64,000 nt of DNA, taken from NCBI RefSeq assembly GCF_029962835.1, contig NC_080574.1:28432001-28496000 (forward strand). The letters run 5' to 3'. The translations under genes and the position numbers were made by a program. The notes under the pieces were generated by a model. It was not told where the DNA came from, searched no databases, and saw only the letters and a program-made list of their open reading frames with translations. Below, one piece after another: positions 42,028-54,873 of this stretch. Origin of the DNA: Magnolia sinica. Lineage: Eukaryota > Streptophyta > Magnoliopsida > Magnoliales > Magnoliaceae. Numbering within the stretch: position 1 is the first letter of the stretch; each line of letters begins with the position of its first letter.

Positions 42028-44206
42028 TTAGCTGCCTAAGTGAGGTACAGTACCAAGTCTGTTCCCCTCATTTACCATACATGTGGCACACATTCACCCA
42101 ATTGGTTGAACATCCCTTGGAATCCATCACTGATTGGCCACTAATAACAAATTACTTTGACAAGAAATTTCTATCAGCCAATTTTTTATTATTATTGTAT
42201 TTTAATACCATCTTTATTATTTATGTTGTATATTTAAAAGTTTAATATTACTATGTTAGATATCACAACTCAAATAATACTATAAGGTATAAAATCTTAA
42301 CAAGATATAAACTGAAGATCTCTTTAACTATTAGATGAAAAAATGTAATCAAAACTTGAATTAAACTATTATCATGAGACATGAGTCATATATTCCACTC
42401 ATGTGGTGGGGTCAACTACTCACCATGATGACTTTATATATAACTAAAAATAATTATTAACTGAAACACTATCACAACAAGTGGCGGATTTGGTTGATGC
42501 CCCATATTATCATAGCATTAAATAAAAGCAGTTCTTACCAATAAAACCACTTAAATAGTGAAGTAATAACAATGCTAAATTAGCGGAGTTTTATAGCATA
42601 CTATATACATTAGTGTGGATAAAAAGATAACAATCATTAACATGTGACATCACGATAAGTACTCTCGTCTATGTAACAAGTGTAAGATGTGCGCGCAACC
42701 AATGACCAACTTACAGCAAATGACTAGCACACGTGGCTTTGCATGATAAGTTATAACTATCTATGGACCTAAATGGTTATTTCCATATTAATAGGCATGA
42801 GAAGTGGCTACAAAAATCTCTTTTCAGCTACCGCCTCAAATTTCTATAAATATGAAAAAAGATTGAAAAACTTTGAGCCCTTGCTAACCCAACACAATAC
42901 AAACTATAACGCAACATAATTTATCTTATTTTAGTTTATCTGAGAGTAAGAGTAGTGTAATTTGACCGGTTTACACTGCTCTATTGGATTGGCTTTTGCC
43001 TAGGAGTTGTATAATTCAGTTTATCTACACTGATACATTGGACCGACTTAATTTAAAAGTACTAGTGTAATTCTCAAGTGTTAGATCATAAGGATGACCT
43101 TTTTCTTTTCTTTCCAGTAGTATAATTCTCTTTCTCTATGTCTAAGTCTTTGAATCAAGGAATACTTAACTTTAAGACCTCGCCATCTAAACCATAGGCA
43201 TTGGATCGCTGATGATTATCTTTGTATGTTTTATTTTCATTTTATTTAATATAAATTTGTTTCCTCTATACTCCCATTGCGTGAATTGGTTTATCTCTAT
43301 TGTCATGGGAAAAAAATTCATTTCGCTTGAAAGTTAAAAATGACTCATTAGGAAGAGAAACTCTTCACTTTGCAAATCGCTTGGTTTCATTTACAGATGG
43401 TTGAATGGATAGCCTTATTATTTTACTTCTCGATTATAGATAACTACACGTGATCTCTCTATCTATCCCGGCTCTTGGGATCATATGTGTTTGGTTTGAA
43501 TTGAGCCATAATAGTCTCTAGTACACTTGGCATCATGCACATGTACCAACCAACGACCGAATTTCAAGCCAAACAACATCACAAATTACATGGTTTTTTA
43601 ACTATGTCAACGATGCAGAATGAGCCATATGGCACATAAAATATTTAGAGAACGTGCGCTAAAGATATGGAGGACAGGCCATCTTTTGTGGATTTGCGTT
43701 TATGTTTAAGCTATTTCTAAATAAGGTCAAGTAACGATTAAGGCCACGTCAGTGCTAGAGCACGTCCTAAGCATTTGATAAAGACAAATCTATTATTGAT
43801 GAAGAGTAACTGCTCTTTCCAAGCTGATTGCACATGATGGCACCACGTGGACAAGCAGTTATCTTCATATATCTTTGGAGAAAGCTATAAATAATAGAAG
43901 GAGATATGAAGAAATAATATGAACTCATCAATCCAAAGAACAACTCCATCCAGCGCAATGCTGTGTATCTTAGGTTAGATCTTACACCGCTCATCATCAG
44001 CAATGGAACCTTAGGATAGTAGTAGGTTTAGTCTATCCCTACGCATACGCCAGACTGATTGCTAGACATAGCCCATAGTTATAATTCCCTTCCATTTACA
44101 CTCGTGAGCCGAATATGAAGGAATAACTTAGCTTTAGGATATGTCTGCCTATGTTCATAGGTTGTGCCAACTTTAATTATAATTTTCAATTTTTGCTTTG
44201 ATATCG
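42028..44206. other. Non-coding region with two promoter-like blocks
   Basis: Two similar blocks carry CACGTGG followed by TATAAATA: 42730-42736 with 42845-42852, and 43844-43850 with 43886-43893. The second also has ACGTCA (as-1-type half site) at 43746-43751. No coding sequence follows either. Origin unknown; an old pararetrovirus-derived or LTR-derived fragment is one guess. Confidence 0.3.
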
Positions 44207-44214
44207 CTCATCAG

Positions 44215-47200
44215 TAGGGGTGTACATCGAGTTGAATCGAGTCGAGCTGGCCTGTAACACCCTGAAAATCGGGGGTCGTGCATACACTCGACTCCCGAGT
44301 TTCCGAGTATCACTTATAACCGATTTTCATTAATATGCGTTTAATTAGGTTAAAATGCGCAGCCTGAAATTTCCTGGAGCATGAAGTACAACCACACAAG
44401 TCTACTGAAATGAAAGAGATCTAGTATATATACAAGTCAAAAATATAAATGGGTCGCACAAGGCGTTGCTCAACAAAACCACAAAAAGAATGATATGTCC
44501 AAAAAGAATAGAGTTGAGCCCACTGCTCAGCAATCCAAATCCTGCCTATCAAGCCAATGGAGAGCCGCCCATCAACTGAAAGTAAGACAGCTCATCCTCC
44601 TCTTCAAGACCCATGCCATCAGGCTCCTCGAACTCATCGCTACCTGCAGCTATTGAAGAGTCTGGTTGGTGTTTTAAAATACCGTCTCAGAGTGGGAGTG
44701 AGTGATCAACTCAGTGGGTGCTATTAATCTTAAGTTGTAACAAGCATCAATTATATTATAAACTTAATGAAAAACAATCATTCATAAATACCTAACTAAT
44801 CTTATTAATGCATATGCATGATAGATGATATGATGCATGCCCTTGCCACAACACTCCCTTGAGCGACTTCATCTAATGATCGCGTATGACCAACACTCCT
44901 TCAGAGCGACCTCGACTGCCGAGTCGCCAACCAAGCTAGTGCGATGCGATGATAATGTTAGTCACGTCCTTAGTTAATTCCATTCATCCAGCAGGTTGGG
45001 AAAACTGATATACCCCACGTATTAAATGCCCTGAACTGGTTGTGGTGTCAAGGCCCCTCAACGTGCGAGGTCAGGGCACCGCGATCCTTGATCCCGTTGG
45101 GTTCCTCATCCTCGACTTCAAGCACATGGGGAGTGCTGAGAAGAAGGGATCGCTCGCGGTTACTACGAAGAGGCGCATCACCCCATCGTAGGCTGACAAC
45201 TCGGATACAGTATCCCATTCCACTATGCCCGGCTTACGAGGCGGTGGATCGGTTCCAATTTGGTTATCGATGGGCTACAACGGTTGTATGGTGTTCCAGG
45301 TTTCATACGTATGTGAGCAAACATGGTTAACAAAACAAGGTTGGTCAGCCAGTAGACTAAACCGCATGAGTTCAGGCCAGTACATGGCAGAACGATATCG
45401 GGTACGAGCGACCCATGTAGTTTAACTACTGTCGTCCCCATGCACTCGCCCAAATTCATGGGTTTAGCCTCAAGACGATCCTACTAACGGGGTTACCTTC
45501 GCCCTTCTCGTATTCCTAACTAACCCAAGGGTTTGAGTGGTGATTCATAACATGTCAACTAACAGGATTATCAACTAGCATAAATAACATCATGTTCTCA
45601 TACACGTCAACATGCAATTCAGAATCTCATATCAAGGGAGGCTAACAATATCATGAATAAAGGTGCATGTGTGTTGTGTGGATTGGTGAGGAAGTTAAGC
45701 ACTTCCTACATCTCATAGAATCAAAGTGCACAAGAGTTAATGAATTAAACATGCTATGAAGCAACACCATATGAGAAAAATCAATGAGACATGAACATGT
45801 AATCATCCATTTGTACTAAAATCATGTGAGAAGCAAGAACAACATCATATGGGAACTAAAACATACATTTCCATAAAATTCCAACAATCATACGATTCCT
45901 AGGTTTCTCTAAATTCTCCAAATATGTCATCCAAACAAACAAAATCATTAAACTCATACTACAATTGGTGCTAGGCCTCCTAAGGTTAATAGTCCGCACC
46001 TTTGGATTGTTGAAGGCTTGGAAGACGACCTAAGAATGTGAATTTTTGGAGTCGAACGACCGGAATCCCTAAAGCAACCATTTGCATGTTAGAATCCCAT
46101 GAAAATCATTTCTCAACTCAAGGGTTTCAAGAAAAGGGATGAGGGCTTTTACTTAGATGATCAACGGAATGAATGAGCAGTCGTGGTGGAGGGTTTCTTC
46201 TTGGAGGAGAGGTAGGAAGTCATAAGAATTAATTTCCTTGAGCCTCACCTCGATCTAAGGTCCACCCTTGCTCTCCTTCACACTCTCTTTCTCTCCTTGT
46301 TCTCTCTTTACTCCCTTGGTGGTGGTAGTTGGGGTAGGAGTTATGAGATAAGGAGCTAGAGTTTTATTTCCTAAACTTGGGCCCTTTAGCCCCAAGTTTC
46401 AACAAATGCCCATAATGGTCCTCTAGGACTCCATTTTGGCTTTAGGGCGGCCCTAACACCCCCCTTAGCCACCAAATTTGGTGTGTAGGTGTCTCATGGC
46501 CTGATGAGGGGCCATGAAAAATTTGGAAAGAAACGGATGAACGGATATGGGGTTTGATCATATGGTTCCAACCTTTAAATGGCCCTGTGGGGTCCATTCC
46601 TGTTGTTGGGGCAGTTCTAGTGGCCCTCTAGCCATGAAACTTATAAGATAGGTGTCCCATGGCTTGATGAAGGGCCATGCAAAATTTGAGAATGATCGGA
46701 TATGGGGTTTAATCGTACGGGTTCGATTTATGATCAACGGTCACCGTTCCACAATCGGGTCCCAGAGTTTGTGGACAGGCGTAGAAAAATGCATTAGACC
46801 TTTACCATAAATGTAGAAGAGATCCGATGGTTGAAAAGCCTGAAATTTCAGTTTTATTTACAAGTGTCAAATTTTAATTATGGCCTTAGGTGAGTTGCAT
46901 TTGGCAAGTGCCGCTAGAATGGCGCTGATGATTAATTTCTGGGTGTCGACTGAGCCCGTTGTTCACGATGGACCACAAGCCTAGTGAGGTCTTCGATTCT
47001 TTAAATTTTTAGATTTTTCTAACCTTCCTTGGCCACTGCATGGCCCGCACGGGCTATTGCTAAGTGTAAAACAGTCATTCGGCTTGACGGCCCGCACTCG
47101 GGCCTATCACGACTTGTCTGGTCTACTCAATTGAGTTAATCCTAGATTAAGTTAGTTGTGGTACCTCACCCGGCGTAGTTTAAACGAACAGTCCTGCGGT

Positions 47201-47794
47201 AAATCCAACATGGATGCCCCAGGACACTGTGCTGGTTGGACGAGATGTTACATGGCCTCAGCTCGACTCGGCTCAACCACTGGCTGACCTCAGCTCGAAC
47301 TCAGCTCGGCTTGGTCCTCGAGCCTGACTCGCCAGCTCGGCTCAGTTCGATCAGCAGCTCGTGCCAAGATCGAGCCGAGTTTGCCATTGAGGCATTTCCA
47401 CAAACACCTGAATTGCAACTTCGAAATCCCACTGTTTTACAAACAGAGGCAATGTTTTTACAGGTATTTTATCAAACACCTTCTAAGCAGCATAAAAACC
47501 AAGAAAAACAAAGAGAAAAAGGGTATTTGTTTCATGTATAAACCTTCCTTGCCACCGGCCACATTTCATTAAGTCATTTTATCAAACATTTGGTGAGCAA
47601 CATCAATGACAAAGTAACCAAGTCACCGAACTGGTTCGATTCGAGTTGGATTTGAGCTGGATTCGATCTGAGTCGAGTCGAGCTAGGGCCTCCTCAAACT
47701 CGGATCGAACTCAGCTTCGAACCGAGTCGAATCAGGCTTTTTCGAGTCGAGTCGAGCGAGCTAACCAAGCTAGCTCGGTTCGTGTACACCCCTA
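44215..47794. mobile_element. hAT MITE (~575 bp) split by a 3.0-kb Gypsy solo LTR
   Basis: Termini TAGGGGTGTACATCGAG and (reverse) TAGGGGTGTACACGAACC. Flanking 8-bp repeats CTCATCAG (44207-44214) and CTCATCAA (47795-47802) match at 7 of 8. Its own sequence is 44215-44252 and 47258-47794, rich in GAGTCGAGC and CAGCTCGACTCGG. Same family as 15549-16118. Confidence 0.88.
44253..47252 (+). mobile_element. Ty3/Gypsy solo LTR, 3.0 kb
   Basis: Begins TGTAACACCCTGAAAATCGG and ends ACGAGATGTTACA. Flanked by perfect 5-bp duplications TGGCC at 44248-44252 and 47253-47257. No gag or pol sequence is present, so it is read as a solo LTR left by recombination between LTRs. The ends and length fit plant chromoviruses of Tekay/Del type (inference). 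A diverged sister copy is at 1-947. Open frames inside are not genes. Confidence 0.85.
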
Positions 47795-47877
47795 CTCATC
47801 AACATGCTATTACAGGAAGTACCATGCCACTCTCAGCCAGGCCAGTAATCACGTCCTTAGGGGTAAGTTACGCTTGT

Positions 47878-48938
47878 TGTTGTGATATATATATATATAA
47901 AGAATTTATTTAAAAAAAACTTGAGTTTTTTTGTGTTTTGGTAATAGTCTCATATCGCAAAGGAGAGAAGAAAATATTATGTTTATATATGGGGTGTGGA
48001 GTACTTTATTATTTGCTTGTGCGGAATACTGGGACTTGTGTGTTCCAGTGCCAGTGCGCGCACGGGTTTAGAGCGAGGGTGTGGACATATGAGGCACTGT
48101 GGCTATAGAGACAATGGTGGCGCACTTTACACTTCGTACATGCACATCCTGTCGCTCCCTTGCGAACGAGTGTGACAAAGAATATGGGTCAGGTGGTTGG
48201 AGTGGGCAAGTGGTCTGAATAGACCAGTGTGTCTTTTATAGAGGTTGAAAACTAGCCATTTGAGAGAGGTTTAACTGCACATGCAAAATTAAACTAGACC
48301 ATGCAAAAACTGTTTCATGTGGCTAGCCCAACGAACATAAAACGGCTAAGATGCAACAACTGGTTGTCCCACATGCATAACGATTAGAAACTGTCTATAA
48401 CAAATAATTTCTCATTAACAGCCATAAAACGGTTTTATTAAGTTATGACCCTGGACCAAAACAGTCAGCAACCCTGACATATATAAACAGTGCCTAGGTG
48501 GTTCATTGGATCATCACTAACAATCAGAACCAGTGTTACATACGACCCAACAAGAAAAGCAAGATCAAGCAAGCCAAGTTCAATATGAACCATAACCAAT
48601 AGTCCTCAAGAAATATACCAAAGTAGTGGTATGAACAAGCAACAAAATTTTTAATTTTCTCTCTAATCTGAGATTTTATTTCATTTATATACCATCAAGA
48701 AATTTGTGTACGAAGAGTTTTATTAGTGGTTCTTCGTGTTTACTGAACGCAGAACCAGAGACTTGTCATTTCCTAGAAGCTATTTGCCTGCAACATATCA
48801 ACATTCTCAATCACTTTGAGAAATATGGAATAATGCTTTAAGGACAATGTGATTACACGTGCTTTAGCTTGTCCTTTATTTTTCGATTTCTTTAATTATT
48901 TTTTACATAATTTGTAAATCTGTAATTTGCACTAAACA
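47878..48938 (+). mobile_element. Ty1/Copia solo LTR, ~1.06 kb
   Basis: Begins TGTTGTGATATATAT and ends CACTAAACA, flanked by perfect 5-bp duplications CTTGT at 47873-47877 and 48939-48943. It shares the R/U5 layout of the two larger Copia fossils: TTGTCATTTCCTAGAAG, TTTGCCTG, CTTTAAGGACA. No internal region is present. Confidence 0.85.
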
Positions 48939-48943
48939 CTTGT

Positions 48944-49508
48944 TCCGCCTTCCATCCTCCAATTTATTTTTCATTAGTTCAATTACACAATTGTTGCACT
49001 TTCGCAAGTCATTCTCTTTCAAGAAGAAGAAGAAAAAAAAAAACTCATTTGGAAGAAGAGGCCTGACTTCTATAAATCATCCGTTTAACACGCCTGGCGC
49101 GCTGTTGGTTGAATTGATGGCTTCATTTGTTGGCTGATTGACTAAACACTACTCTATCTCTACGCCTGCGGTCATCCGGACCAATTAGTTTTTGCATGCC
49201 CACAAAGCATCACACACAAGAATTTAGGTTAGAAGAATATTGATTTCTACAAGTGTGAGGATCTAGACCGTTGGTCTCTAGGTCAAAACGGGGCACTTGA
49301 TTTTGCTATTTCACCTTTCATATGAGGTTAATTCTAGGAGTATATACGCACAGCCACGCATCACACACATATGCAGGCGACCACCCATGCTAGCCGTGTA
49401 CAGGACATCACAACCATTAGTTGGAGTAGGGGGCCACCATAACCTTTCCTAGCATGTACGTTGAATACGGAGTTCGTTGGCATCTTTTTTGAACCATATT
49501 CATGCATG
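48944..49508. other. Spacer between Copia fossils
   Basis: No gene or repeat recognised apart from an A-rich tract near 49024-49042. Confidence 0.4.
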
Positions 49509-49513
49509 GTGTG

Positions 49514-50370
49514 TGTTAGAAAAGTTTCTTTTGGATACACCGAAAAAAAATTAGAAAAAATAAAGATTATCACTAAGCTAAATCACGTATAAAATACGCT
49601 GTCCTTAAAGCGTGATTCGCCCCCTTATCAACTGCTGATGGGTTATAGGCGAATTGCTTCCAGGATAAGACAAGCCTTATCTGGATCCAACGTGCAACAA
49701 TCACGATAGGTCCACTATGGAACAATTTAACGCAGTAGATTTATTCTGACAGACTTAGACAATGGAGATGATAACAGTATTCTAAAATGAAGCTATGGAC
49801 TGTATCTGATTTGATGGGAGAGATGGTGTGTTGAGATGATGAAATCGGACTGGAATGGTTCAGTTTATATAGGCCTCAGGTTTAGACCCGTTGCTGTGTG
49901 GTATTCAATGGTCCAAAACGTTTGAAAAATGTTTCTGGCCGTTGTCAATTAATCCCAGACGTTTCTAGTCATTAGATCTGTAGATCTGACCGTTGGATCA
50001 TCCTGGCCCGTCCGTTTTCGGACCGTTGTGGCTTTTAAGTGCAAAGTGCGTCATCTAGCGCCACTACAGCCACACTGCCTTACTGCCCACGCCCTCACCC
50101 ACGCCCACGCCCGTGCCCGAGCCCGAGCCTGTGCATGCGTGCGTGTGTTCTAGTGCTTCGCACTGGAACACGCAACCCGTGTTTCATCTCCTCCAAAAAG
50201 CTCCAAGTACGAATACCCTTCTCAACATCTCATATAAACCACAAAACTCTTCTTTGCATTTTTGATGTGGGACAAATCACACACACCGCACTTTTTAATT
50301 TAAAATTCAAAAAAGTATTTTGACGGGAAAATCCCAAATTTTTTTATTTTTAAACCATTGATTTTCAACA
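49514..50370 (-). repeat. 3' LTR of the Copia element
   Basis: Pairs with 54874-55852. It contains a CACGCC-repeat stretch (about 50088-50125) and CTTAAAGCGTGATT (plus strand, near 49596), which is complementary to the priming position next to the 5' LTR. Confidence 0.9.
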
Positions 50371-53300
50371 ATCCTCCACTGGTTTTTAAAATAATGAAAA
50401 CTCTGCCAGAATAATAACAGTTATTATGCATAAAGAAAGATATCTTGCGATTTGAATATTTCCTTAGTATAAGTATTTTAAAGTTATTTCGAAATTTCTG
50501 GTTGCCGCAGCATTGAACCGGTTATTCCTTTATGATATAACCGAAAATACTACACACATAATAGCTTATGCGTTAGGTGTTCCTTTATAATCTCACTTAG
50601 CACTTTTAATGGCCATGTGCTTATCCTGTTTCATGAACGATCCCGAGATAACTCTAAGTCTCATGAGAAGCGGCAACACTTCTACGTTCACGTAGGTGAA
50701 ATCCTTCCAGTGTTTCCGTTTAAAACACTTGTCCTGTTTGACTGGATTTCATTAAGAATTCAATACTCATCCCTCTTTATAACGGCCAGCACTATTATCC
50801 TGGATGAGGTTATCAATTTATTTAGTGCTGAAACTTTTCACTTATCAGTGAATTGTTGTTACCGATTAAACCCAATATTTAGAGATTTTCTAATTTAGGG
50901 TTGAGTTTCTTTCACTGGTGAAACTTTAAGTAAATAGTTTCAACCCCATCCCTCTAGATGTTGTCCTTACTACCTCTCTTGTTAGAGGTTTAGTAAAAAG
51001 ATCAGCCAAGTTATTACTTGACTTTACATATGACATCGCAATGATTCCATCTTGAATCAATTGTCTTACATATTCAAGTCGTAAAATTATGTGCCTGGAC
51101 ATCCCATTATAGGTACCACTATAGGCTCTTGCTAGAGTAGCTTCACTATCACAATGAAGTGAAACAGCCGGTATAGGCTTCGCATAAAATGAGATTTCTA
51201 AAAGAAGATCCCTTAACCACTCAGCCTCTTTGCCTGTAGCAGCTAAAGCTATAAACTTAGATTCCATAGTTGAGTGCGTTATGTAAGTTTGTTTCTTAGA
51301 TCCCCAAGATACAGCTGCACCTCCTAAGGTGAATATCTACCCTGTAGTGGACTTGTTGTCTCCTGCACTCGATATCTAACTTGCATCGGTATATCCTTCC
51401 AACACTACTGAAAATTCTGAGTAAAACAGTCCTAGTTCTTTGGTTTCTTTAAGATAACCTAGAACTCTACTAATTGTTTTCCCGTGTTCAACACTTGGAT
51501 TACTTGTAAACCTACTTAGTTTACTCACAGTATATGTTATATCTGGTCTTGTGCATTGTATTGCATACATAAGACTACCTATAGCACTAGCATACTCTAG
51601 TTGTGCAACTGCTCTTTCACTGTTTTCTTTTAACTTGATACTTGGATCAAACGGGGTCTTTACCTCTTTAATTTTCAAGTGATTAAACTTGTTTATTATT
51701 TTCTCAATATAATGAGACTGACATAATGTAAAACCCCCACTATATTTTTTAACTTTGATACTTAATATGGTATCCAGTTGTCCAAGATCTTTCATTTTGA
51801 AAACTGAAGAGAGAAATTTTTTTGTTTCAGTTACACCTTCTATTTTATTACTGATTATTAACATATCATCTACATACAAGCATATGATGACAACATAATC
51901 ATTACATACTTTTGAATATATGCATTTATCAGCAATATTGTATTCAAAACCATAAAACAGAACTTTAGAATCAAATTTATCATGCCACTGTTTTGGTGCT
52001 TGCTTTAATCCATACAAAGACTTAACAAGTCTACATACTTTTCTTTCATTTTCTGGTAGAACAAACCCTTCTGGTTGCTCCATGTAAACCTCCTCATCGA
52101 GATCACCATTCAGGAATGTTGTCTTCACGTCCATTTGATGGATATGAAGATGATGTATGGATGCAAGAGCGAATAAGATCCTAATCGATGTTATTCGAGC
52201 TACTAGTGAATAAGTGTCAAAATAATCAATTCCTTCTTTCTGTCGAAAACTCTTAGCAACTAATCTTGCTTTAAAAGTTTGAATTGTACCATCTGTGTGA
52301 TATTTTTTCTGAAATACCCACTTACAACCAATTGGTTTAGAACCTGGAGGTAGATCTACCAATTCCCATGTTTGGTTAGATATTATAGAATCCATTTCAT
52401 CATTAATGGCTTCTTTCCAAAAAACGGAGTCTCTTGAAGACATAGCTTCACTGAAGGTTTTAGGTTCATCTTCTATAGTCAAAACCATAGGTATTTTCCT
52501 AATCACCTTCTCTCTATCACCTTCAACTAGATGAAAAAAGAGTCGTTGAGAGTCTATTTGATCAGGATCAAGACTCTTTTCTACTCTTGCTCTTTGACTC
52601 ATATGAGGTTCACTAGGAGTTTTCTCTTCTATTTGTGTTTCTTTTATATTTTCATTAGGAGATTGAATCTCAGCATTCTTTTTCTCCGTGAATACAGAAT
52701 TCTCAAAAAACTCTACATCTCTAGACTCTATGATTACATTGGAGTCTAAGTCTAGAAGTCTATAGGCCTTACTATGTTGTGCATATCTTACAAGGATGTA
52801 CTTGATAGCTCTTGGTCCTAATTTAGTTCTTTTAGGTTCTTGAGTTCTATAATATGCAAGACACCCCCACACTCTAAGATATCCTATGTGTGGTTTTCTT
52901 CCTTTCCATATTTCGTATGGAGAGGTCTTGGTTTTCTTAGATGGAATTCGGTTTAAAACATGACATGCAGCCAACAGTGCTTCTTCCCATAGGTTTAATG
53001 GCAACTGTGCTTGTATTAGCATTGAGTTGACAATTTCTACTAACGTCCTATTTTTTCTCTCTGTTACACCATTTTGTTGTAGTGTATAAGGTGTTGTGCG
53101 CTTATGTATTATACCGTGTTCTTCACAATAGTTAGAAAATTCATTAGAGAAATATTCCCCTCCTCGATCACTACGAAGGATTTTAATATTTTTATCTAAT
53201 TGATTTTCTACTTCAACTTTATAGATCTTGAATGCATTAAATGCTTTATCTTTTGATTTTAATAGATATATATATACATATCTCGAACAATCATCTATAA

Positions 53301-54873
53301 GTGTTATAAAGTACCTTTTACCTCCACGGGTAAGAACGTCATTTAGTTCACATATGTCAATATGCACTAGGTCTAATATTTGAGATGATCTCTCAACGCT
53401 AGGGAATGGTTTCTTGATTATTTTAGACCGTATGCATACTTCACATTTGTCTTTGTCACTATCATTGTATGATATTAGGCCGTTCTTAACCATGAGTTTT
53501 ATGATACTGTAGCCAATATGGGCTAGTCTACCATGCCATAGCGTTACAGACTCAATCATGTTAGCAGAAGATTTCTTTTCATTTAAAGAGAGTTTGATCA
53601 TCCCATTACAAGCGTATCCCTTACCCACAAAGTTTCTATTCTTAGACAAGATCAGCTTGCCTGATTCAAACACAACCCTAATCCCAGGCTTGCTTAAGAG
53701 ATCCCCTGAGACAAGATTCCTTCTTATGTCTGGGACATGCAGTACGTTGGTCAGGATTACCTTCTTTCCAGAGGTAAAGAGTAATTCCACGGTTCCTTTG
53801 CCTACAACTTTCGATCGTCCTTCATTTCCCATTTGAATCTCTTGAACATTGGTCTCATCTTCATAGGTTTTGAAAGCAGATCGATCATTGCATACATGGA
53901 CTGTGACACTTGTATCATACCACCAACCAGAGATTTTCTCTTGAACTAGGTTCACTTCTGTGACCATGGCTACGATTTCATCGTCTACTACATTAGCCTC
54001 TTTCTTAAGTTTTTTTCGGTCCCTACAGACTCGAGCGAAATGTCCGATCTTGCCGCAGACATAGCAAGCTCCCTTAGGTTTGCCGTTTTTCTTCTTTTGG
54101 GTTTTCTTGAATTTCCCTTGATCTTTGTTAGGTTTAAGAGGATCAGCTTTCTCATAGGTATTATTTTGGGATGTCTTTTCTACTGCGTTCACCTTGAATG
54201 ATGATGCACCATTAGCATCATCCTTTTTGTCTCAATTACGAGATTCTTCTTCAATACGAAGATGCTTCTGGATTTGTTCTAGGGTGAACTCTTTGGATTT
54301 ATGCAGTAGTTTCTTCTTGTAGTCTCTCCAGCTCGGAGGCAACTTTGCGATTATAGCTCCGACTTGAAAGGATTCAGGAAGATCGATTTTTAGGGCTTTT
54401 ATTTTATTTACAATAAGCTGCAGTTCTTGGATTTGGGCAAGCAGTTGTAGATTGTCTACCATCGTGAAGTCGAAATACCTGGCAATTAGAAATTTCTGTG
54501 TACCTTCCTCTTCAGCCTTGTATTTGTATTCCAGTGCGCTCCAAATTTCTTTCGCTGATGTGGTCCCCGTGTACAAATCGTACAATCGATCAGAGAGAGC
54601 ATTGAGGATGTGGCCACGACATAGCAGTTCATCTTCTTGTCACTTGATCTTAGCAGCGATCTGTTCTGGAGTGTCGATGTCCTTTGCTTCAGGCAAAGGC
54701 TGGAGAGTCGGGTCCAAGATGTAGAAGATCTTCAGAGTGGTCAATAGGAATTTCAGTTTGTCCTGTCATCTAGTGAAATTTGAACCATCGAATCGGTCCA
54801 ATCGGATCAGATCCTGGTTCATCAGTTTGATTGATGCAACACTTTCGGTGTCCATAATCACGCTTTAAGATTG

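Noticed and set aside
45040-47885. Several open frames of 60-100 codons
   Set aside because: They fall inside the Gypsy LTR or the GAGTCG-rich hAT MITE and have no recognisable protein motif.
52531-53836. Plus-strand frames within the Copia element
   Set aside because: Shadows of the minus-strand pol region.
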